5,651 nt of DNA from Myxococcales bacterium (GTDB lineage: Bacteria; Myxococcota; Bradymonadia; UBA7976; UBA1532). Below the pieces are notes generated by a model. That model ran no database searches. It was given only the letters and a program-made list of their open reading frames with translations, and was not told where the DNA came from. Both the position numbers and the translations under genes were made by a program. Where the stretch lies: contig JAGQJJ010000311.1 of the NCBI GenBank assembly GCA_020430675.1, positions 1 through 5,651 of the forward strand, given 5' to 3'. Every line of letters starts with the position of its first letter. Positions within the stretch are counted from its first letter, which is position 1. Below are positions 1 to 5,651 of the stretch, in pieces.

Positions 1-79
1 TCAGCGGGCGCGCCGTCCACACTTCGCCGTCCAATTTCACCTGGCCGTCGTGCCGGGAGACCCGGTCCAGCACCAGCGG
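1..79 (-). CDS. Possible NfeD-family C-terminal fragment, cut at both ends
   Basis: Read on the minus strand from 79 down to 2, this stretch gives an open frame whose centre reads DGQVKLDGEVWTARPL. That resembles the OB-fold signature of NfeD/YbbK-type proteins, in which a Gly-x-Val-x-(Val/Leu)-Asp-Gly-Glu-x-Trp-x-Ala-Arg pattern is common. NfeD proteins are membrane proteins that partner with stomatin/flotillin-like proteins. The match covers only about 26 codons. Upstream of it, at window positions above about 80, the same frame becomes low-complexity sequence antisense to the peptidase gene, so the NfeD-like reading stops there. The gene would run off the left edge of the window. No start or stop codon is visible. 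This is recognition of one short motif and could be chance. Confidence 0.35.
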
Positions 80-932
80 CAATGGCGACGGGCTCTTGCA
101 GCTTGGCGAAGAGGCCGAGATGGTGGTCGACGTGCGCAATGAGGGCCCGGGCGACAGCTTCGAGCTGCTGGGCACGCTGCGCAACGACGAGTCCGACCTG
201 GACCGCGGGGTCTTCATCCGCAAGGGGCGGGTCAAGGGCGACGGGCTGCCGGTCGGCGGCACGGCAACGCTGCGGTTCGGCTTCAAGGTCAAGGCCGAGA
301 AACCCGGCGCGGTGCCGGTGATGGTGGCCATCGCCGACGGCGAGACGCGCGAGACCACCGCCGAGAAGCTGCTGCTGCCGGTGCTCGGCGCCGAGGTCGT
401 GCCCGACGCGGCGCGCGTGCGGCTGCTGGCCCATGATGGCGGTGACCTGCAGCTTCGCGGGGCGGCGCATGACGACGCGGTGCCCGTTGCGCTTGCTGGC
501 GGCTTTGCGGTCGCCGACGCCCGCCTCGGGCAGTGGTATCGCGTGCCGACCGACGCCGGCTTCACCTGGGTCGATGGCACCTCGGTCTCGGTCGATGATC
601 AGGTCGAGGCCCGCCCGCAGATTCGCGCCGTCGAGCCGAACGGGCCGCCGGTCATCACGCTGAGCGACCGCACGCTGGCGGTCGAGACGCACGATGATGC
701 GCTGACGCTGAGCGGTGAGATCCTGAGCCGGCGGCTGGTCAAGGATCTGCTCATCTACGTCAACAACCGCAAGGTCTTCTTCCAGTCGAACGCCGATGAC
801 GCGGTCGCCGACCGCCTGCCGTTCTCGGCGCGCGTGCCGCTGGAAGAGGGCGTCAACCGCATCACCGTCATCGCCCGCGAAGACGAAGAGGCGGCGACGC
901 GCAAGACCGTGATCGTCAACCGGGCCCGCTGA
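3..932 (+). CDS. MXAN_5808-family periplasmic peptidase, C-terminal part (5' partial)
   Basis: This is the C-terminal end of a large secreted protein resembling the MXAN_5808 family of PDZ/S41-type serine peptidases. The catalytic and PDZ regions are not in the window, so activity cannot be judged. From about 78 the sequence opens with GNGDGLLQLGEEAE, followed by an Ig-like beta domain (about 96-375) with the family's NEGPGDSFE and GVFIRKGR patterns. An SH3-like segment follows (about 400-590; GQWYRVPT and GFTWVDG). The last part is a beta-sandwich (about 600-930) with DLLIYVNNRKVFF and a terminal EGVNRITVIAR. The frame is open to the window edge, but codons 3-77 do not resemble the family and coincide with an NfeD-like reading on the other strand. 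The true joint therefore probably lies near 75-80. A TTG at 96 is an available start but lies inside the domain and is unlikely. The stop overlaps the ATG of the next gene. Confidence 0.7.
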   Translation, partial: SGRAVHTSPSNFTWPSCRETRSSTSGNGDGLLQLGEEAEMVVDVRNEGPGDSFELLGTLRNDESDLDRGVFIRKGRVKGDGLPVGGTATLRFGFKVKAEKPGAVPVMVAIADGETRETTAEKLLLPVLGAEVVPDAARVRLLAHDGGDLQLRGAAHDDAVPVALAGGFAVADARLGQWYRVPTDAGFTWVDGTSVSVDDQVEARPQIRAVEPNGPPVITLSDRTLAVETHDDALTLSGEILSRRLVKDLLIYVNNRKVFFQSNADDAVADRLPFSARVPLEEGVNRITVIAREDEEAATRKTVIVNRAR

Positions 933-1309
933 TGCGTTTTGCGGCGATCGGCGCGATCGCGATGGCGCTCGCGGTGGCGGCGGGCGCGTTTGGCGCGCAC
1001 GCGCTGGCCAACCGGCTCTCGCCCGAGGCGCTCAAGGTCTGGCACACGGCGAGCGCCTACCACGTCTACCACGCGCTGGGTCTGTTTGCCGTCGACTACG
1101 CGGTGCGCGGCGGCGGCCAGCCGCGCCTCGCGACGTGGGCCGGTTATGCCATGATCGCCGGGCTCTTTTTGTTCTCCGGCAGCCTGTACGCGCTGGCGCT
1201 GTCGGGCGTGCGCGGCCTGGGCGCGGTGACCCCGCTCGGCGGGCTGGCGTGGATCGCATCGTGGATCACGCTCGCCGTGGCGATCTGGGGTCGCCCCATG
1301 GCATCCTGA
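932..1309 (+). CDS. DUF423 family inner-membrane protein
   Basis: This is a complete 125-residue protein of the DUF423 family (E. coli YgdD-like), small multi-pass membrane proteins of unknown function. Four hydrophobic segments are visible at about 4-26, 44-57, 69-91 and 97-118. Family signatures are GAFGAHAL at 18-25, W37 with the YHVYHALGL block at 43-51, the FSGSLYALAL segment at 81-90, and TPLGGL at 100-105. The length is as expected. The ATG overlaps the TGA of the peptidase gene by one base and no strong ribosome binding site precedes it, so translation is probably coupled to the upstream gene. The next gene starts four bases after its stop. Nothing in the sequence links its role to its neighbours. 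Confidence 0.9.
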   Translation: MRFAAIGAIAMALAVAAGAFGAHALANRLSPEALKVWHTASAYHVYHALGLFAVDYAVRGGGQPRLATWAGYAMIAGLFLFSGSLYALALSGVRGLGAVTPLGGLAWIASWITLAVAIWGRPMAS

Positions 1310-1313
1310 CGCG

Positions 1314-3257
1314 GTGCACGCTCCCATTCGCCCTCCCGCGGCGCAGTTCAAAGCCGGCGCCCTGCGCGTCGATCGCTATCAACTCGACAACGGCCTGACC
1401 GTCCTGCACCAGCACGACGCGGCGGCGCCGGTGGTCAGCTACCAGACGTGGTTCCGCGTCGGCAGCCGCCACGAGCGCGCCGGGCGCACCGGCATCGCCC
1501 ATCTCTTCGAGCACCTGATGTTCAAAGGCACCGCCAACCGGCCCGAGGGCGAGTTTGATCGCATCCTCGAAGCCATGGGCGGGCGCACCAACGCGGCGAC
1601 GTGGCTGGACTGGACGTTCTACTACCAGGACGTGCCCGCCGCCGGCTTTGAAGAGGTGGTGACGCTCGAAGCCGACCGCATGGAGCACCTGACGCTCGAC
1701 GACGCGCAGCTCGAAGCCGAGCGCGAGGTGGTCATCAACGAGCGCAAGGAGCGCGTCGAGAACGACCCCGGCGGCAAGCTGAGCGAGTTGCTGTGGCGCG
1801 AGGCGTTCACCGCGCATCCGTATGGCCATCCCACGCTGGGGTGGATGGATGACCTGAAGGCGATCGATCTCAACGATTGCCTCGCGTTCTATCGGGCCTA
1901 CTACGCGCCCGACAACGCGGTCATCGCCATCGCCGGCGACGTGACCGCCGAGCGCGCGGTGGGCGCGATCGAAGCGGCGTACGGCCACCTGGCGGCCCAG
2001 GGCGTCGCCGGCCCGAAGCAGGTCGTCGAGCCGCGGCAGGCGGCGGCCCGCTCGCTGGAGATGGCGCTGCCGCTGAGCGCCGAGCGCCTGGTGGTGGGCT
2101 ACCACGCGCCGGCGGTGACCGATCCGATGACGGTGGCGCTCGAAGTGCTGCACGAGGCGCTGTTTGAAGGCGACTCGGCGCGGCTTCAGCGGGCGTTGAT
2201 CACCGAAGGCGAGCTGGCGAGCGGCTTCTATGGCTTCGTGCCCGGCTTCCGCGACCCGGGGCTCTACGAGATCTCGGTCGATCTGCGCCCCGGCGTGGCC
2301 GCCGAGGCGGCGGAAGCGGTGCTGCTGTCAATCTTCGCCGACGCCGCGCGCGACGGGCTGACCGACGCCGAGCTGGACAAGGCGCGCAACCGCATCGAGA
2401 CGCGCTTCTATCGCCAGTTGCAGACGGTCTCGCAGCGCGCGCAGGGGCTCGGCTTCTGGCACACGACGGCCGATGACTTCTCGCGACTGTTCACCATCGC
2501 CGAGGCCTACCGGGCGGTGACCGCCGAAGACGTGCAGCGCGGCACCTCACGCCGCGACCGCTCGGCGCCGATCCGCGGCTTTCACACCCCGTTGCTCTTC
2601 GGCGCCACCAGCACCGAGCCGGCGCCCACCCCGCGGTGGGAAGGCGACATGAACGTCACGCCCTACAACTCGGCGTGGCTGCTCGATGGCGACGGCACCG
2701 TGGCGGGTCGCTACGACAAGGTCTACCTGCTCGTCTTCGGCGAGTACGTGCCGTTTGCGCGCTACATCCCGTGGATCTACAAGCTGATCCCGGCCGCCGG
2801 CGCGCTCGAGCCGGGCCGTGAGCTCAAGGTCATCGAGACCGACTTGTTCAAGGTCAAGCCGCTGCGCCTCGGCGTGCTCATCTGCTATGAGGGCATCCTC
2901 GCCGGCTTCACCCGCGAGCTGGCCGAGGGCCGCCCGCATGTGCTGATCAACCTCACCAACGACGACTGGTTCGGCAAGACCGCCGAGCGCTACCTGCACT
3001 TTGCGCTAACGGTGCCGCGCTCGATCGAGCACCGGCTGGCGTTCGTGCGCAGCACGTTGACCGGGGTGAGCGCGTTTGTGGATCCGGTCGGGCGCATCCG
3101 CAAGCAGACGCGCCCGGTTGAGCCCGAGACCCTGGTCGACGAGGTGCCGCTTCTGCAATCGGCCACCGTCTACCAGATCATCGGCGACGCCTTCGCCTGG
3201 GCCTGCCTCGCCCTGATGCTCGGCTTCTACGGCTGGGGGCGCTGGCGTCGGAGGTGA
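1314..3257 (+). CDS. Fused M16 zinc peptidase / Lnt C-terminal half
   Basis: This single 647-residue frame starts at GTG. Residues 1 to about 409 are an M16 (pitrilysin/insulinase, processing-peptidase-like) metallopeptidase. The inverted zinc motif HLFEH is at 63-67, the distal ligand is probably E143 in the VVINERKE stretch, and HPYGHPTLG (168-176) and the GFYGFVPGFRDPGLYEI segment (304-320) follow. The catalytic half is intact, but the domain stops at AEDVQR (404-409), short of the usual end of an M16 unit. From about 412 to 647 the protein is the C-terminal half of apolipoprotein N-acyltransferase. It keeps the YDKVYLLVFGEYVP block, ICYE and a final membrane helix (about 620-641), but not Lnt's N-terminal membrane helices or first catalytic Glu. 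No signal peptide is visible at the N-terminus, so the topology of such a fusion is unclear. A fusion created by deletion or by misassembly is likelier than a functional two-enzyme protein. Confidence 0.8.
   Translation: MHAPIRPPAAQFKAGALRVDRYQLDNGLTVLHQHDAAAPVVSYQTWFRVGSRHERAGRTGIAHLFEHLMFKGTANRPEGEFDRILEAMGGRTNAATWLDWTFYYQDVPAAGFEEVVTLEADRMEHLTLDDAQLEAEREVVINERKERVENDPGGKLSELLWREAFTAHPYGHPTLGWMDDLKAIDLNDCLAFYRAYYAPDNAVIAIAGDVTAERAVGAIEAAYGHLAAQGVAGPKQVVEPRQAAARSLEMALPLSAERLVVGYHAPAVTDPMTVALEVLHEALFEGDSARLQRALITEGELASGFYGFVPGFRDPGLYEISVDLRPGVAAEAAEAVLLSIFADAARDGLTDAELDKARNRIETRFYRQLQTVSQRAQGLGFWHTTADDFSRLFTIAEAYRAVTAEDVQRGTSRRDRSAPIRGFHTPLLFGATSTEPAPTPRWEGDMNVTPYNSAWLLDGDGTVAGRYDKVYLLVFGEYVPFARYIPWIYKLIPAAGALEPGRELKVIETDLFKVKPLRLGVLICYEGILAGFTRELAEGRPHVLINLTNDDWFGKTAERYLHFALTVPRSIEHRLAFVRSTLTGVSAFVDPVGRIRKQTRPVEPETLVDEVPLLQSATVYQIIGDAFAWACLALMLGFYGWGRWRRR
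2541..3257 (+). other. lnt: Truncated apolipoprotein N-acyltransferase (Lnt) segment within the fusion
   Basis: Lnt transfers a third acyl chain to the N-terminal Cys of lipoproteins in the inner membrane, using a nitrilase-type Glu-Lys-Cys triad. In this part of the fused frame the Lys (K469 of the fusion, YDKVYL), the FGEYVP Glu (E477), the nucleophile Cys (C524 in ICYE) and NLTNDDWFG (546-554) are all present. The C-terminal anchor helix and an Arg-rich end also match. The first recognisable Lnt residues are RDRSAPIRG at about 414-422. The normal upstream region, with several membrane helices and the Glu-containing loop (E267 in E. coli numbering), is absent and replaced by M16 sequence. 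As it stands this copy should not be a working Lnt. A second intact lnt would be expected elsewhere if the arrangement is real. Confidence 0.8.
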
Positions 3258-3267
3258 CCGTACGGTC
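3256..3267. repeat. 12-bp perfect palindrome GACCGTACGGTC
   Basis: A perfect self-complementary 12-mer overlaps the TGA of the fused gene by two bases. It lies about 45 bases before the ATG of the PEGA gene. There is no loop and no T-tract, so it is not a convincing intrinsic terminator. It could be a binding site for a dimeric regulator of the downstream operon, but one copy in a GC-rich gap is weak evidence. Confidence 0.4.
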
Positions 3268-3281
3268 CGAACGCGTTGCCC

Positions 3282-3293
3282 GGGGGGGGTGGG
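3282..3293 (+). other. G8 homopolymer followed by TGGG in the intergenic gap
   Basis: Eight consecutive G bases, a T and three more G lie 20-31 bases before the ATG at 3313. An in-frame GTG at 3289 begins at the last G of the tract, so tract length sets whether that alternative start keeps its spacing to upstream sequence. Such a tract is prone to slippage and to sequencing error. It may also act as a distant G-rich ribosome-binding stretch. Confidence 0.4.
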
Positions 3294-3312
3294 CGATGGT
3301 ACACACCGAACG

Positions 3313-4008
3313 ATGCGCGCACTGTTGACTCTCTGCTGCCTGCTGCCGGCCGCTGCCCTGGTGCAACCGGCCGCGGCGGAACCGGCCCCGGCGGCCCAGC
3401 AGATGGGCACCCTGCGCATCGAGACCCCCCAGGCCGGCGTCACCGTGCTGATCGACGGCAAACCCATCGGGCGCACCCCGCTGCCCGGGCCCTGGACGCT
3501 GCCCGCCGGCGCGCATCAGGTCGAGTTGCGACCCCCGAGCGGCGCGCCAGAGGCCCATACCGTCAACCTCGTCGCCGGCGGCACGGTTGGCGTCGGCGCG
3601 CCCACCGCGCCCGACCCCGCGGCCGTCGCGGAGCCCGAACCCGAACCGGTGGTCGCCGAGCCGGTCGCGCCCGCCCAAAGCGGCGGCATCTCGCGCGCCC
3701 TCATCGGCTATATCACCGCCGGCGTCGGCGTCGCCGCCATCGGCGCCGGCGTCTACTTCGGTCTCGCCGCCAACAGCGCCGCCGATGACGCCAACGCGCT
3801 CGAAAAGCGCGCCTCGACCCGCGCCGCCCAACAGAGCCTCGTCGACGACGCCGACCGCTTCGCGTTCCTGTCCAACGTCTCGTTCGGCGTGGGCGGCGTT
3901 GCGCTTGCCGCCGGCGCGGCGCTGGTCCTGTTCGCCGAAGACGGCCTGCTCGCCGACACCGGCGTGGGCATCGGCCCCGGCGCGGTCACCCTCGGAGGCA
4001 CGTTCTGA
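3313..4008 (+). CDS. Secreted PEGA-domain protein with two hydrophobic helices
   Basis: This 231-residue envelope protein has a signal peptide at 1-22 (MRALLTLCCL start, likely cleavage after AAA at 20-22). A PEGA-like beta domain follows at about 32-94, with the hallmark VLIDGKPIGRTPL stretch and a PAGAHQVEL strand; in this family a short beta fold follows a Pro-Glu-Gly-Ala-like motif. Next come a Pro/Glu/Val-rich linker (about 97-122), a Gly/Ala-rich hydrophobic helix (about 129-152), a charged helical stretch (153-183), a second hydrophobic helix (about 186-208) and a short Gly-rich end, GPGAVTLGGTF. PEGA proteins of this build are common beside Ser/Thr kinases in Myxococcota-like genomes; no biochemical role is assigned. 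The ATG at 3313 is preferred over the in-frame GTG at 3289 because it gives a better signal peptide. The stop overlaps the next start by one base. Confidence 0.85.
   Translation: MRALLTLCCLLPAAALVQPAAAEPAPAAQQMGTLRIETPQAGVTVLIDGKPIGRTPLPGPWTLPAGAHQVELRPPSGAPEAHTVNLVAGGTVGVGAPTAPDPAAVAEPEPEPVVAEPVAPAQSGGISRALIGYITAGVGVAAIGAGVYFGLAANSAADDANALEKRASTRAAQQSLVDDADRFAFLSNVSFGVGGVALAAGAALVLFAEDGLLADTGVGIGPGAVTLGGTF
3994..3998 (+). promoter_or_regulatory. GGAGG ribosome binding site for the lipoprotein gene
   Basis: A clean GGAGG sits nine bases before the ATG at 4008, inside the last codons of the PEGA gene. It is the clearest Shine-Dalgarno sequence in the window. It supports the short gene being real and translated from this start. 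Confidence 0.7.
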
Positions 4009-4220
4009 TGCGCCTCTGCCTGTTTGTCCTCGCTGTCGCCGGGCTCGCCGCCTGCGCACCCGACCTGCCCGGGCGTGACTGCACCGATGACGACGACTGT
4101 TTCCGGGGCGAGTACTGCGCGGGCTCAAGCTGCGTCGAAGGCGCGCGTCAGGCCCACGCGGTTGACGCCGAAGCCGACGCCACGCCCGACGCCAGCGACG
4201 CCGGGGCGAACCGCGATTGA
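4008..4220 (+). CDS. Small Cys-rich, Asp/Ala-tailed lipoprotein
   Basis: This 70-residue predicted lipoprotein has a hydrophobic signal (3-13) leading to the lipobox L13-A14-A15-C16, with Cys16 as the lipidated residue. The mature part begins with a compact C-x5-C-x5-C-x4-C block (C25, C31, C37, C42) containing the TDDDDCFRGEYC run. This pattern is frequent in short secreted and lipid-anchored proteins of Myxococcota-like bacteria and would allow two disulfides. The rest (46-70) is a low-complexity Ala/Asp-rich tail without predicted fold. With Ala at +2 and no Asp at +2 it would normally be sorted to the outer membrane, by the E. coli rule, which may not hold here. It overlaps the PEGA gene by one base and lies eight bases before the kinase ATG, so all three are probably co-expressed. 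Its function is unknown. Confidence 0.8.
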   Translation: MRLCLFVLAVAGLAACAPDLPGRDCTDDDDCFRGEYCAGSSCVEGARQAHAVDAEADATPDASDAGANRD

Positions 4221-4228
4221 GCCAGCCC

Positions 4229-5651
<1,423 letters not shown>

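Noticed and set aside
1266..2153. A 295-codon open frame on the minus strand opposite the M16 peptidase
   Set aside because: It is antisense to the zinc-binding HLFEH region and has a His/Arg/Val-rich composition typical of antisense shadows.
3256..3293. Intrinsic terminator after the fused gene
   Set aside because: The palindrome has no loop and no T-run follows, so the structure lacks the features of a rho-independent terminator.

Overview
The window is very GC-rich and densely coding, with every convincing gene on the + strand except a short fragment at the left edge. The protein families suggest a delta-proteobacterial-type predator or heterotroph (Myxococcota/Bradymonadales-like). They are the C-terminus of an MXAN_5808-type periplasmic peptidase, a PEGA-domain envelope protein, a Cys/Asp-rich mini-lipoprotein and a Ser/Thr kinase with the HRDxNPSN catalytic loop. 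The taxonomic placement is inference from family character only.

Layout: (1) 1-79 reads on the minus strand like a piece of an NfeD-family C-terminal OB domain. (2) From about 78 to 932 the + strand encodes the C-terminal, non-catalytic domains of an MXAN_5808-family peptidase. (3) 932-1309 is a complete four-helix DUF423 membrane protein. (4) 1314-3257 is one open frame joining an M16 zinc peptidase (residues 1 to about 409) to the C-terminal half of apolipoprotein N-acyltransferase Lnt (about 410-647). (5) A 55-base gap holds a 12-bp palindrome and a G8 tract. (6) 3313-4008 is a secreted PEGA-domain protein, (7) 4008-4220 a small lipoprotein, and (8) 4229 to the window end a Ser/Thr protein kinase. 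Genes 6-8 overlap or lie within a few bases of each other and look like one operon linking an envelope protein pair to a kinase.

The main result is a set of structural discontinuities. The kinase carries about 105 extra residues between helices D and E that read as a degenerate response-regulator receiver domain. The acceptor Asp and the conserved Lys both appear replaced. This is the position of the kinase-insert domain in some animal receptor kinases. The M16-Lnt frame is fused so that Lnt loses its N-terminal membrane region and the first catalytic Glu. The left edge joins two fragments of opposite strand. Three such joints in under 6 kb may mean genuine remodelling, but assembly chimerism must be excluded first. 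The kinase insertion is the most biologically plausible of the three because both halves of the kinase stay intact and in frame.
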